Below are positions 7,861 through 16,440 of a stretch of 64,000 bases of DNA, piece by piece. This DNA comes from Streptomyces nodosus (GTDB taxonomy: Bacteria > Actinomycetota > Actinomycetes > Streptomycetales > Streptomycetaceae). The stretch lies in the NCBI RefSeq assembly GCF_008704995.1, contig NZ_CP023747.1, forward strand, positions 4,371,501 through 4,435,500, given 5' to 3'. The notes below the pieces were generated by a model. The model did not search any database and was not told the DNA's origin. It saw nothing but the letters and a program-made list of their open reading frames with translations. The translations under genes and the position numbers were made by a program. Numbering within the stretch: the stretch's first letter is position 1; each line of letters starts with the position of its first letter.

Positions 7861-9389
7861 GCTCGATGAGCTCTCTCGTCCAGTCCGTCGACTGGACGGC
7901 CGTCGCGCCACCCGCCGTCGCGGCCGTCGTGGCACTCGCCGTCCTCGTCACCGACCTCTTCCTCGGCGAGCGCCACAAGGCCGTCCTCGGCTGGATCTCC
8001 CTCGCCGGACTGGCCGCCGCGGCACTGATGCTGCTGCCGCTCCTGGACGGCGACCGCGCCACCTTCTGCCTGACCGGCGACCCGCAGGTGTGCAGCTACA
8101 CCGCGGACCGGTTCACCCTCGTCATCCAGTTCCTGGTCCTCGGCGGCGCCTTCGTCGCGGCACTTCTCTCGGTCACCGCCCTGAAGGACGCCGAGCGGAA
8201 CCTTCCCGAGGGCGAGTTCTGGTTCCTGCTGCTCTCCTCCGCCGCGGGCGCCGCCCTGCTGCCCGCCGCCCGCGACCTGGCGACCCTGATCGTCGCCCTG
8301 GAGGTCGCCTCGCTGCCCGCGTTCGCCCTCGTCGGCATCCGCCACGGTGACAGCAGGTCCTCCGAAGCGGCCCTGAAGTTCTTCCTCTCCTCCGTCACCG
8401 CCACCGCGGTGAGCCTCATGGGCATCAGCTTCGTGTACGCGTCCACCGGCACCCTGCACCTGACCCGGATCGCCGAACGGATCCAGCATGTGGACGGCCA
8501 GTTCCACACGCTCGCCCAGACCGGTGTCGTCCTCACCCTGGTGGGCTTCGCCTTCAAGACGGCCGCCGTCCCGTTCCACTTCTGGGTGCCCGACACCTAT
8601 GTCGGAGCCCCGCTGCCGGTCGCCGCCTATCTGTCGGTCGTCGGCAAGGCGGTCGGCTTCTCCGGACTGATCCTCGTCACGGTGGTCGCCCTTCCGTCCT
8701 ACGCCGATGTCTGGGGCCCGGCCCTGGCCGTGCTGGCCGCCCTCACCATGACCGTCGGTAATGTCGGGGCACTCCGGCAGCGGGCCGACCGCGCCTTCAG
8801 CGCCGTACGCCTGCTGGCCTGGTCCTCCGTCGGCCAGGCCGGCTACCTCCTGGTGCCGATCGCCGCGGCCGCGTACGCCGAGGACACCCGGAAGGCCATC
8901 GGCTCCACCGTGGCGTACGCCCTCATGTACGCGGCGGTGAACCTGGGTGCCTTCGCCGTCGCCGCCCTCGTCGGACGCACCAGGACCCTGAACCGCATCA
9001 CCGACTACCGCGGCCTGTACGCCTCGCACCCCCTTGCCGCCCTGTTCCTCGCGTTCTTCCTGCTCTGCCTGGCGGGCCTGCCGCCGGGTGTCATCGGGCT
9101 CTTCGCCAAGGTCACCGTCTTCTCCGCGGCCGTCGACGCGGGCCTCGGCTGGCTCGCCGTGGTCATGGCGGTCAATGTGGTGATCGCGCTCTTCTACTAC
9201 CTCCAGTGGACGGCCGTGCTCTTCCGCGCCCCCGAGGGCGAACCTGCCCCCGTCCCGAGCGAGGCGGCGGAGAAGCTCCGGGTCCCCGCCCCGCTCACGG
9301 CCGCCATCGCCCTGACGGCCGTCCTGGGCATCGTTCTGTCCGGGGCGCCCCAGCTGGTGCTGCGCTTCTCGGCCGCCGCTCTCTTCTGA
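7857..9389 (+). CDS. nuoN: NADH-quinone oxidoreductase subunit N (antiporter-like)
   Basis: This 510-residue third antiporter-like subunit sits next to NuoK/NuoM in the membrane arm. Visible are LEVASLPAFALVGI, AFKTAAVPFHFWVPDTYVGAPLPVAAYLSVVGKAVG (broken helix with the key Lys) and LAGLPPGVIGLFAKV. ATG at 7857 overlaps the nuoM stop; a second in-frame ATG four codons later is an alternative start. It is the last gene of the operon, and a hairpin follows 21 bases after the stop. Confidence 0.95.
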   Translation: MSSMSSLVQSVDWTAVAPPAVAAVVALAVLVTDLFLGERHKAVLGWISLAGLAAAALMLLPLLDGDRATFCLTGDPQVCSYTADRFTLVIQFLVLGGAFVAALLSVTALKDAERNLPEGEFWFLLLSSAAGAALLPAARDLATLIVALEVASLPAFALVGIRHGDSRSSEAALKFFLSSVTATAVSLMGISFVYASTGTLHLTRIAERIQHVDGQFHTLAQTGVVLTLVGFAFKTAAVPFHFWVPDTYVGAPLPVAAYLSVVGKAVGFSGLILVTVVALPSYADVWGPALAVLAALTMTVGNVGALRQRADRAFSAVRLLAWSSVGQAGYLLVPIAAAAYAEDTRKAIGSTVAYALMYAAVNLGAFAVAALVGRTRTLNRITDYRGLYASHPLAALFLAFFLLCLAGLPPGVIGLFAKVTVFSAAVDAGLGWLAVVMAVNVVIALFYYLQWTAVLFRAPEGEPAPVPSEAAEKLRVPAPLTAAIALTAVLGIVLSGAPQLVLRFSAAALF

Positions 9390-9410
9390 CGGACCACCGC
9401 ACACACGCAC

Positions 9411-9441
9411 ACGGCCCCCCACGCACGCGTGCGGGGGCCGT
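9411..9441 (+). terminator. Hairpin after nuoN
   Basis: A 9-bp perfect stem (ACGGCCCCC with GGGGGCCGT) encloses a second small palindrome. There is no T-run, as is usual for Streptomyces terminators. It lies just after the nuo operon. Confidence 0.65.
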
Positions 9442-9598
9442 CGCCTCACCCGGACGGCCCACACGCCCATGGGGCGGGCAGCAGGGAACTCGGGCTTCCC
9501 GCCTGGCGTTGACCAGTGCGGGAGGGTCCACTGAGAGGTGGAGTCAGCAGCACCCGCAGACAAAGGGTTCCCCTGCCGCACCACTTGGAGGGCGTACC

Positions 9599-10462
9599 GT
9601 GCACCGCCGGCACAACGGGCTCAGGACCGCAGCACTCCTCGGGGGCCTGTCCGCACTCATCATCGTCATCGGCAGTTTCTTCGGGCGCACGGGTCTGATC
9701 GTCGCCGTCCTGGTCGCACTCGGCACCAACGCGTACGCGTACTGGAACAGCGACAAACTGGCCCTGCGTGCGATGCGTGCCCGCCCGGTGAGCGAGTTCG
9801 AGGCCCCCGGCCTCTACCGCATGGTCCGCGAACTCTCGAACCAGGCCCGTCAGCCCATGCCCCGGCTGTACATCTCGCCGACGGACGCGCCGAACGCCTT
9901 CGCGACCGGACGCAACCCGCGCAATGCCGCCGTCTGCTGCACCGACGGCATCCTCCGCCTCCTCGACGAACGGGAGCTGCGCGGCGTCATCGGACATGAG
10001 CTCAGCCATGTCTACAACCGGGACATCCTGATCTCCTCGGTCGCCGGCGCCCTCGCCTCGGTGATCATGTTCCTGGTGAACTTCGCCTGGCTGATCCCGT
10101 TCGGCCGCTCGGACGACGACGACGGCCCGGGCATCCTCGGCCTGCTGTTGATCATGATCCTGGGTCCGCTCGCCGCGAGCCTCATCCAGCTCGCCATCAG
10201 CCGCTCCAGAGAGTACGAGGCGGACGCCTCGGGAGCCCGGCTGACCGGCGACCCGCTCGCGCTCGCGAGCGCCCTGCGCAAGCTGGAGACGGGCACCCAG
10301 CAGCTTCCACTGCCGCCCGAGCCGCGCATCGAGACCGCCAGCCACATGATGATCGCGAACCCCTTCCGTCCGGGCCAGGGACTGTCCAAGATGTTTTCCA
10401 CGCACCCGCCGATGGCGGAGCGCATCAGCCGGCTCGAACAGATGGCAGGTCGCCACCAGTGA
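9599..10462 (+). CDS. htpX: HtpX-type membrane zinc metalloprotease (M48)
   Basis: HtpX is a cytoplasmic-membrane M48B endopeptidase that degrades misfolded membrane proteins. The 287-residue product has an N-terminal hydrophobic hairpin (about residues 11-48), the zinc motif HELSH at residues 133-137, two further membrane segments (about 142-205) and SREYEADASGA, which supplies the third zinc ligand. GTG at 9599 is chosen for the GGAGGG ribosome site just upstream and the family-typical N-terminus. The stop overlaps the next gene (GTGA). Confidence 0.93.
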   Translation: MHRRHNGLRTAALLGGLSALIIVIGSFFGRTGLIVAVLVALGTNAYAYWNSDKLALRAMRARPVSEFEAPGLYRMVRELSNQARQPMPRLYISPTDAPNAFATGRNPRNAAVCCTDGILRLLDERELRGVIGHELSHVYNRDILISSVAGALASVIMFLVNFAWLIPFGRSDDDDGPGILGLLLIMILGPLAASLIQLAISRSREYEADASGARLTGDPLALASALRKLETGTQQLPLPPEPRIETASHMMIANPFRPGQGLSKMFSTHPPMAERISRLEQMAGRHQ

Positions 10463-10851
10463 AGACAATCCTGAACGTCATTTGGCTCGTCCTGAGCGGC
10501 TTCTGGCTGTTCCTCGGATATCTCTTCGCGGGCGTGCTGCTCTGCATCACGATCATCGGCATCCCGTTCGGCATAGCCGCGTTCCGGATCGGCGTCTACG
10601 CCCTGTGGCCCTTCGGCTATACGACGGTCGAGCGCCGCGACGCGGGAGCGCCTTCCTGCATCGGCAACGTCCTGTGGCTGGTCCTGGCGGGCTGGTGGCT
10701 GGCCCTCGCCCACATCACCACGGGCATCGCCTTGTGCCTCACGATCATCGGCATCCCGTTCGGCATCGCCAACTTCAAGCTCATCCCGGTCTCGCTGCTC
10801 CCCCTGGGCCGCGAGATCGTCCCCACGGACCAGCCGTTCGCGACGCGCTGA
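10459..10851 (+). CDS. YccF-type membrane protein
   Basis: This 130-residue protein consists of two similar halves of the YccF domain, each a hydrophobic hairpin ending in CxTIIGIPFGIA (about residues 30-40 and 94-104). The biochemical role of this family is not known. The start overlaps the htpX stop, so it is co-translated with the protease and may act in the same membrane quality-control setting; that link is inferred only from position. Confidence 0.85.
   Translation: MKTILNVIWLVLSGFWLFLGYLFAGVLLCITIIGIPFGIAAFRIGVYALWPFGYTTVERRDAGAPSCIGNVLWLVLAGWWLALAHITTGIALCLTIIGIPFGIANFKLIPVSLLPLGREIVPTDQPFATR
10547..10766 (+). repeat. Exact 28-bp direct repeat inside the YccF-type gene
   Basis: Copies lie at 10547-10574 and 10739-10766. 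They are identical, in the same reading frame (192 bp apart, 64 codons) and encode the same IIGIPFG block in each half of the protein. Confidence 0.85.
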
Positions 10852-10998
10852 CGGAGGGTCCTGCCGGGGCCGGGGGACGTTCACGGGCCGCCCGGATCTT
10901 CGGCATGCACCGGAGCGGCCCGGGCCCGTGGCCGGGCTCCCGCGCGCGGCCATGACCCGGCTGCGCGTCAGAGGCCGTCGGAGGCCCGCGGCCGCCGT

Positions 10999-12261
10999 CT
11001 ACCGCCTCGCGATCCGGCGCCGTACGCCGTACGCCGCCGCCCCCACGCAGAGCACCCCCGTGCCCACCCCCACCGACACCCCGGGCAGCGCACAGGCCAG
11101 TACGACGCATCCGAGGAGCCCGACCACCGGTACCACGCGCGAGGCCGGTGCCGAACTCAGGGTCCAGGCGGACGCGTTGGCGACGGCGTAGTACACCAGC
11201 ACGCCGAAGGAGGAGAAACCGATCGCGCCCCGCACATCCACCGTGGCGGCGAGCGCGGCCACCACGGCACCCACGGCCAGTTCGGCCCGGTGCGGAACCC
11301 GGAAGCGCGGATGCACGGCCGCCAGAGCGCCGGGGAGATGGCGGTCGCGGGCCATGGCCAGCGTGGTGCGGGAGACTCCCAGGACGAGTGCCAGCAGCGA
11401 GCCCAGCGCGGCCACGGCGGCGCCCACGCGCACCACCGGCACCAGACCCGGTACGCCCGCCGCCCGCACCGCGTCGGCCAGCGGCGCGGTCGCCCGCCCC
11501 AGCCCGTCCGGCCCCAGCACGGACAGCACGGCCACCGCCACCGCCGCGTACACCACCAGCGCGACGGCCAGCGCCAGCGGGATCGCGCGCGGAATGGTGC
11601 GTGCCGGTTCCCGTACCTCCTCGCCGAGGGTGGCGATGCGTGCGTACCCGGCGAACGCGAAGAAGAGCAGACCGGCCGCCTGGAACACCCCGGCGAAGCC
11701 TCCGGGGCCGCCGACGGCCGGCCGCGCCGCACCGAGCGTGCCCGACGCGAGACACACGACGACCACGGCGGCGAGCACGGCCAGGACCACCGCGACGATC
11801 ACCCGTGTCAGCAGGGCCGACTTGTGCACGCCGCCGTAGTTCACGGCGGTCAGCGCCACCACGGCCACGACGGCCACGGCGTGCGCCTGCCCCGGCCAGA
11901 CATAGGCGCCCACGGTGAGCGCCATCGCCGCACAGGAAGCGATCTTCCCGACGACGAACGACCAGCCCGCCAGATAGCCCCAGAAGGCCCCCAGCCGCTC
12001 CCGCCCGTACACATAGGTGCCGCCGGACGCGGGATACAGAGCGGCCAGCCGTGCCGAGGACATCGCGTTGCAGTAGGCGATCACGGCGGCCACCGCGAGC
12101 CCGATCAGCAGGCCCGACCCGGCCGCGCGTGCCGCCGGGCCCAGCGCCGCGAAGATCCCGGCGCCGACCATCGACCCGAGTCCGACGACGACCGCGTCCC
12201 GGACCCCGAGAGTCCTGCGCAACCCCATGTCGTCGGGCCGGTGTGCCCCGGACTGTGCCAT
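10999..12261 (-). CDS. APC-family amino acid permease
   Basis: A 420-residue integral membrane transporter with about 12 hydrophobic segments. The first helix carries GLGSMVGAGIFAALGP, the substrate-binding GxG motif of the amino acid-polyamine-organocation superfamily, and FAFAGYARIATLGEEVREPARTIPRAI is the conserved helix-6 region. Substrate cannot be told from the sequence. The start was set at 12261 (MAQSGAHRPDDMGLRR); the frame stays open upstream to 12606, but that extension is Arg/Pro-rich and non-hydrophobic. It converges with the YccF-type gene. Confidence 0.88.
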   Translation of the reverse strand: MAQSGAHRPDDMGLRRTLGVRDAVVVGLGSMVGAGIFAALGPAARAAGSGLLIGLAVAAVIAYCNAMSSARLAALYPASGGTYVYGRERLGAFWGYLAGWSFVVGKIASCAAMALTVGAYVWPGQAHAVAVVAVVALTAVNYGGVHKSALLTRVIVAVVLAVLAAVVVVCLASGTLGAARPAVGGPGGFAGVFQAAGLLFFAFAGYARIATLGEEVREPARTIPRAIPLALAVALVVYAAVAVAVLSVLGPDGLGRATAPLADAVRAAGVPGLVPVVRVGAAVAALGSLLALVLGVSRTTLAMARDRHLPGALAAVHPRFRVPHRAELAVGAVVAALAATVDVRGAIGFSSFGVLVYYAVANASAWTLSSAPASRVVPVVGLLGCVVLACALPGVSVGVGTGVLCVGAAAYGVRRRIARR

Positions 12262-12447
12262 GCGGCGAACCCTACTGACCCTCGCAACCGGCGACCGCGG
12301 CGGAGGCGTCCTTCCCGGCGACGGGCGTGCACCGGGCACGATCGAGCGCGGTCCACCACCGTCACCAGCGGCATCGACGCATGAACACAGCCTGGCCGGA
12401 GCAGGAGCACAGCACAGGCAAGAAGCACGGAGAGGCAGGTTCGGGGC

Positions 12448-12714
12448 ATGGGAATCGTCGGCTGGATCATTCTGGGACTGTTGGCGGGTGCCATCGCCAA
12501 GTTCCTGCTGCCGGGCAAGGACCCCGGTGGCTTCATCGGCACGACTCTCATCGGCATCGCGGGTGCCTTCATCGGCGGCTGGATCTCGGCGCGATGGCTG
12601 GACCACCCGATCACCAAGAACTTCTACGACGGCGCCACCTGGGCGGCCGCGATCGGCGGCTCACTGGTGCTGCTGATCATCTACCGCGTTCTGTTCGGCG
12701 GCTCACGCCGCTGA
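12448..12714 (+). CDS. GlsB/YeaQ/YmgE-type small stress membrane protein
   Basis: This 88-residue protein has three hydrophobic segments and the family pattern GWIILGLLAGAIAKFLLPG then GFIGTTLIGIAGAFIGGWIS. Members are small inner-membrane proteins linked to general stress, with unknown molecular role. A monocistronic unit is likely, because a strong hairpin follows and the neighbours point the other way. Confidence 0.87.
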   Translation: MGIVGWIILGLLAGAIAKFLLPGKDPGGFIGTTLIGIAGAFIGGWISARWLDHPITKNFYDGATWAAAIGGSLVLLIIYRVLFGGSRR

Positions 12715-12751
12715 GAGGCGCCCTGACATGCCGCCTGCGGCGCGGCCGACA

Positions 12752-12795
12752 GCGCAGAGGGTGGGACCCCTGGACGGGGTGCCCACCCTCTGCGC
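12752..12795. terminator. Bidirectional hairpin between the GlsB-type gene and yajQ
   Basis: A 14-bp perfect stem (GCGCAGAGGGTGGG and its complement) with a 16-base loop lies between two convergent genes, so it can serve both. Confidence 0.78.
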
Positions 12796-12808
12796 ATCGG
12801 GGGACCGT

Positions 12809-13297
12809 CTACCGGTAGTTCACGAACTGGAGCGCGAAGTCGAAGTCCTTGCCCTTCAGCAGGGCGATCACGGCCTGGAGGTCGTCGCGGCTCTTGGAGC
12901 TGACCCGCAGCTCGTCGCCCTGCACCTGGGCCTTGATGCCCTTGGGGCCCTCGTCACGGATGATCTTCGCCACCTTCTTCGCGTTGTCCTGGGAGATGCC
13001 CTCCTCGATCGACGCGAAGATCTTGTACTCCTTGCCGGAGAGCTGCGGCTCACCGGCGTCCAGCGACTTCAGCGAGATGCCGCGCTTGATGAGCTTCGAC
13101 TGGAAGACGTCGAGGATGGCCTTCACCCGGTCCTCGGAGTTGGCCTGCATCAGGATCTTGTCGCCGGACCAGGCGATCGAAGCGCCGACGTTCTTGAAGT
13201 CGTAGCGCTGAGAGATCTCCTTGGCGGCCTGGTTGAGGGCGTTGTCGACCTCCTGCCGCTCGACCTTCGAGACGATGTCGAAACTGGAGTCGGCCAT
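12809..13297 (-). CDS. YajQ-family nucleotide-binding protein
   Basis: This 162-residue protein of the YajQ family has two ferredoxin-like RNP folds and starts MADSSFDIVSKVERQEVDNALNQA. Family members in other bacteria bind cyclic di-GMP or nucleotides and influence transcription; function in Streptomyces is not settled. The family blocks RYDFKN, GISLKSLD and ISQDNAKKVAKIIRD are all present, and length is typical. Confidence 0.93.
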   Translation of the reverse strand: MADSSFDIVSKVERQEVDNALNQAAKEISQRYDFKNVGASIAWSGDKILMQANSEDRVKAILDVFQSKLIKRGISLKSLDAGEPQLSGKEYKIFASIEEGISQDNAKKVAKIIRDEGPKGIKAQVQGDELRVSSKSRDDLQAVIALLKGKDFDFALQFVNYR

Positions 13298-13310
13298 GTC
13301 CTGTGGCTCC

Positions 13311-13352
13311 TTGTATCGGGTTGTATCGGGGTGATCGGGGTGGATCGGGATG
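13311..13352. repeat. Short degenerate tandem repeat upstream of yajQ
   Basis: Four imperfect copies of a 10- to 11-base unit with core ATCGGG lie just upstream of the yajQ start, where its leader or promoter should be. Whether they bind a regulator is unknown. Confidence 0.55.
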
Positions 13353-13538
13353 CGTTCGGCGTGCGGGAGCGCGACCGCCCGGCCCGACGGGAATCGCGGG
13401 CCCGCATCCGGATAAGCCTAGCCACCTGCGCCCCTGATGGGCGCCGACTATCGGGTGGCGAAGCACCCCACCGCATCGGGTATTGTTTACGTCGTTGCCG
13501 GGGATCACCGCGAAAGCGGCTCCACGACAACGAACCCC

Positions 13539-13620
13539 GGCGGTGTGCCCGAGCGGCCAAAGGGAGCAGACTGTAAATCTGCCGGCTCAGCCTTCCCAGG
13601 TTCGAATCCTGGCGCCGCCA
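13539..13620 (+). tRNA. tRNA-Tyr (anticodon GTA)
   Basis: An 82-base class II tRNA. The acceptor GGCGGTG pairs with CGCCGCC and the discriminator is A. The anticodon arm is CAGACTGTAAATCTG with GTA at the anticodon position, and there is a long variable arm and a GGTTCGAATCC T-arm. CCA is not encoded. Confidence 0.97.
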
Positions 13621-13633
13621 CGCTTGTGGGAAT

Positions 13634-13666
13634 CGGCCCCCGACCAGTGCATCTGGTCGGGGGCCG
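13634..13666 (+). terminator. Terminator after tRNA-Tyr
   Basis: A 13-bp perfect stem (CGGCCCCCGACCA and complement) with a 7-base loop is followed by TTCTTGTT, so it is close to a classical intrinsic terminator. Confidence 0.85.
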
Positions 13667-13746
13667 TTCTTGTTCCCGCCCGCCTTGTGCTCGTCGTCCT
13701 GTCGGCCGGACCGGGCCGTTCTCCGTGGCGGCGCACTCGGGTCTCG

Positions 13747-13752
13747 TAGGCT
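13747..13752 (+). promoter_or_regulatory. -10 box of a probable leaderless promoter
   Basis: TAGGCT lies six bases before the ATG at 13759. This is the spacing expected when transcription starts at the start codon, a common arrangement in Streptomyces. No clear -35 was identified. Confidence 0.5.
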
Positions 13753-13758
13753 GAGGGC

Positions 13759-13971
13759 ATGTCCTCCCGTCGCAGGAAGTGCCCCGAGTGCCGTCGGGAG
13801 ATCGCCGTGGTCGCCGGGCGGTTCGCACGGCACGATCCGCCCGGGGCGCGGCGCGGCGGGGAACTGGTCTCCTGTCCGGGATCCCGTCGGCTCTCCCACC
13901 ACGACGCCGCACAGCCCGCTCTCGACGGGTATGCCGTACCGGAGTTCCCGGGGCAGCTCCCGATCTTCTGA
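13759..13971 (+). CDS. Small Cys-containing protein of unknown function
   Basis: This 70-residue protein is Arg-rich at the N-terminus, with a CPEC pair at residues 8-11 and a single later Cys (SCPG). One CxxC plus one Cys is not a complete zinc ribbon. The second half is less ordered. A -10 box just before the ATG supports real expression. No function can be given. Confidence 0.6.
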   Translation: MSSRRRKCPECRREIAVVAGRFARHDPPGARRGGELVSCPGSRRLSHHDAAQPALDGYAVPEFPGQLPIF

Positions 13972-14069
13972 GACGACAGGCCCTGGGAACGGGGGGCCTT
14001 GACGCGCCGTCAGGCGCCGCCGCCCGCGCCCCTGGCATCGGCCCGGCCGCCCGGCCCGCGAGGGAAGGG

Positions 14070-14726
14070 TCAGTTCCCCGCCACCGACTTCACGGCCACC
14101 GAGACCGGGGTCGAGCCGCCGGTCAGCTCCAGGACCAGACCGGCCGTCGCGGGGGTCTCGATCAGCTCCGCGAGGACCGCCGCCACGTCGTCGCGTGGGA
14201 TCGCGCCACGGCCGGTGTGCGCCTCGAGGCGCACCAGGCCGCGGCCGGCGTCGTTCGTCAGCGCGCCCGGACGCAGGATCGTCCAGTCCAGGGACTTGTG
14301 GGCGCGTACATGGGCGTCCGCCTCGCCCTTGGCGCGCAGATACACATCGAAGACCTCGTCGCCCCGGTGCTCCGGGTCCGCGCCCATCGAGGAGACGATG
14401 ACGAAACGGCGTACGCCCGCCCGTTCCGCCGCGTCCGCGAACAGGATCGCCGCGTCCCGGTCCACGGTGTCCTTGCGGGCCGCGCCGCTGCCCGGGCCCG
14501 CGCCCGCCGCGAAGACGGCCGCGTCGGCTCCCTCCAGATGCGCGGCGACCTCCTCGACCGACGCCGACTCCAGGTCGCACACGATCGGTTCGGCGCCCGC
14601 CTCCCGCAGATCGTCGGCCTGCTCCGGACGACGGACGATCCCCGCGGGCACGTCGCCGCGCGCGGCGAGCAGCCGCTCCAGCCGCAGCGCGATCTGTCCA
14701 TGACCACCAGCGATGACAATGCGCAT
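14070..14726 (-). CDS. NAD(P)-binding (NmrA/atypical SDR-type) protein
   Basis: This 218-residue Rossmann protein begins MRIVIAGGHGQIALRLERLLAARG, with the glycine-rich dinucleotide motif GGHGQIA at residues 7-13. It continues with VSSMGADP and the segment SLDWTILRPGALT typical of atypical short-chain reductases. Substrate is unknown. The start at 14726 places the Rossmann motif at the N-terminus; the frame is open further upstream but without family similarity. Confidence 0.85.
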   Translation of the reverse strand: MRIVIAGGHGQIALRLERLLAARGDVPAGIVRRPEQADDLREAGAEPIVCDLESASVEEVAAHLEGADAAVFAAGAGPGSGAARKDTVDRDAAILFADAAERAGVRRFVIVSSMGADPEHRGDEVFDVYLRAKGEADAHVRAHKSLDWTILRPGALTNDAGRGLVRLEAHTGRGAIPRDDVAAVLAELIETPATAGLVLELTGGSTPVSVAVKSVAGN

Positions 14727-14733
14727 GTCTCCG

Positions 14734-14739
14734 ACCGTA
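14734..14739 (-). promoter_or_regulatory. -10 box of a probable leaderless promoter
   Basis: On the minus strand, TACGGT lies seven bases before the ATG at 14726, which fits a leaderless transcript. No convincing -35 was seen. Confidence 0.4.
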
Positions 14740-14838
14740 CGCCGGGGCGGACGCCTTCGCCGAACGACTTCAGGCCTGGTTCTGCCTCCATCGGCGGACA
14801 TCAGGCCCTGCGCGCTCGGCACCTCGGACGGGCGGGGT

Positions 14839-16089
14839 TCAGGACGGCTGCGCCCGCCCCTGCCGGGGCAGGTCCAGCGCCACCGCCGCCGAGTCGCAGT
14901 ACTCCCGTACCGCGCTCGTGCGAGCCACCACACGGCCCCGGTGCACGACGACGCGGCTGTATGCGAGCGACAGCGCGCCCGCCAGCCGTTCGCCGCGCAC
15001 GGCCAGCAGTTCGGCGGGGAAGCCGGCCTCCACGCGCACCTCGGGCAGCCCGAGCACGGCCCGCGCCGACGCGCTCACCGTGTCGTAGGCCTCCTCGGCG
15101 GACAGCCCATGGCGGGAGGCCAGCAGATAGGCCGCCTCCAGCGGGTCCCCGCGCCCCACCGGATTCGACAGATCCCTGAGCGCCCCACTGCCCGCCGCCA
15201 CTCTGACCCCGGCGGACCGCAGCAGCCGTACCGGAGCTGTGCCGCGCCGCTCGACCGCGCCGCAGCCGCCCTGCGGCAGGCAGACCACCGTCACTCCCGC
15301 GGCGGCGAGCCGCTCGGCGGCCTGTGCCGCGGAGCCCGCCGGGAGACGCCCGAGCCCGCCGCACGGGGCCAGGGTCACCCCGGGGCGCAGACCGCCCGCC
15401 ATCGCCGCCAGCCGGGCCAGACGTGCCGGATCGCCGGCGTCCGTGTGCAGGTCCACCGGGCGGTCGAACTCGGAGGCCAGCTCCAGGACCGTCTCCGTGT
15501 ATCCCGCCGGGTCGGGATCCGCGTCCGGGCAGCCGCCCACCACCGTCGCGCCCCTCCGCAGCGCCTCCCGCAGCAGGGCGAGGCCGTCCGCCCCGGCGAT
15601 CCCGGTCAGGACCCGCGGCATCGCCACCACCGTCAGCTCGGCAAGTCCGGACAGCGAACGCCGTGCGTTCAGGACCGCCGCCAGCGCGTCCAGGCCCTGC
15701 ACCTCACCGATGCGCACATGCGAGCGCAGCGCCGTCGCGCCGTGCCCGAGCTGCAGCAGCGCGGCCTCGGTGGTGCGGCGCTGGACCTCCTCGGCCGTGC
15801 AGGAGACGGGTCCGTCGCCGTCCGCGGACAGGGCCGTGTCGCTGTGCGCATGCGGCTCGGCGGGGGCCGGCAGAAGGAGATAACCCTCGAGGTCGACATG
15901 GGCGCCGACGGACTCCGCGGCCAAGCTGCCGACGGTTCCGACGGCTTCGATGCGACCGTCGCCCAGCCGCACGTCCACCGTCCGCCCGTCGGACAGCCGT
16001 GCCCCGCTCAGCAGCAGCGCGGCCGGGCCGGCCGGTTCCGGCGGCGGGGCGGAGAGGCGGGGCGGCGGCTGCGGTCGGCTGTCGGGCAT
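14839..16089 (-). CDS. Cytosine-deaminase-like amidohydrolase with altered metal site
   Basis: A 416-residue TIM-barrel amidohydrolase related to cytosine deaminases. The first metal pair is kept (PAPAEPHAHSDTAL) and so is the barrel His in DRPVDLHTDAGD. In contrast, the segment expected to give the next His reads TLAPCGGLGRL, and the segment expected to give the catalytic Asp reads VAAGSGALRD, with Gly in its place. It may therefore be inactive or act differently. The start at 16089 is backed by AGGAG a few bases upstream; an upstream ATG at 16131 is a weaker choice. Confidence 0.75.
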   Translation of the reverse strand: MPDSRPQPPPRLSAPPPEPAGPAALLLSGARLSDGRTVDVRLGDGRIEAVGTVGSLAAESVGAHVDLEGYLLLPAPAEPHAHSDTALSADGDGPVSCTAEEVQRRTTEAALLQLGHGATALRSHVRIGEVQGLDALAAVLNARRSLSGLAELTVVAMPRVLTGIAGADGLALLREALRRGATVVGGCPDADPDPAGYTETVLELASEFDRPVDLHTDAGDPARLARLAAMAGGLRPGVTLAPCGGLGRLPAGSAAQAAERLAAAGVTVVCLPQGGCGAVERRGTAPVRLLRSAGVRVAAGSGALRDLSNPVGRGDPLEAAYLLASRHGLSAEEAYDTVSASARAVLGLPEVRVEAGFPAELLAVRGERLAGALSLAYSRVVVHRGRVVARTSAVREYCDSAAVALDLPRQGRAQPS

Positions 16090-16440
16090 CGCGCTCCTGT
16101 GGTTCCGAGGGCCGTTGCGCACCAGAGGCAAAGATCAAGATCAGGCGGGGTGGGTCGAGCCTAGGGTGGCGACCCGGCCGGGGTGGGGAGGAGCGCAATA
16201 GTCGTACCGGTGTGGTCCTTACCGCCGGTGACCGGCGTGATCGCCTATGCCCGGGTGATGCCCGGCGCGGCCGGACGGAGCCCCGTCGTGGTCGTGCCCG
16301 CAGGGCGGGGAGGTTCCGTCGCGCCGGGTGCGCGAGGGGCGGAGGGAAACCCCCGGGGCAGGGCCCGGAACAGGCCGGGGCGGGTGCCGCGAAACGGATT
16401 TGGGCGAACGGCGGGCGACCGTGTAATGTCTTCATCGCTC
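16090..16440. other. Intergenic region without a gene
   Basis: These 351 bases hold the leader of the minus-strand amidohydrolase gene and, on the plus strand, the promoter of tRNA-Thr near the right end. Some short frames are open but show no family similarity or ribosome site. Confidence 0.6.
16400..16429 (+). promoter_or_regulatory. Promoter for tRNA-Thr (and probably tRNA-Met and rpmG)
   Basis: TTGGGC at 16400-16405 and TAATGT at 16424-16429 are 18 bases apart, which fits a housekeeping sigma promoter. The -10 ends 11 bases before the tRNA. Confidence 0.6.

Noticed and set aside
3943..7935. A 1330-codon minus-strand open frame opposite nuoK-nuoM
   Set aside because: It is a shadow of membrane protein genes; its composition (Gly/Glu/Asp/Gln) is the reverse image of hydrophobic codons.
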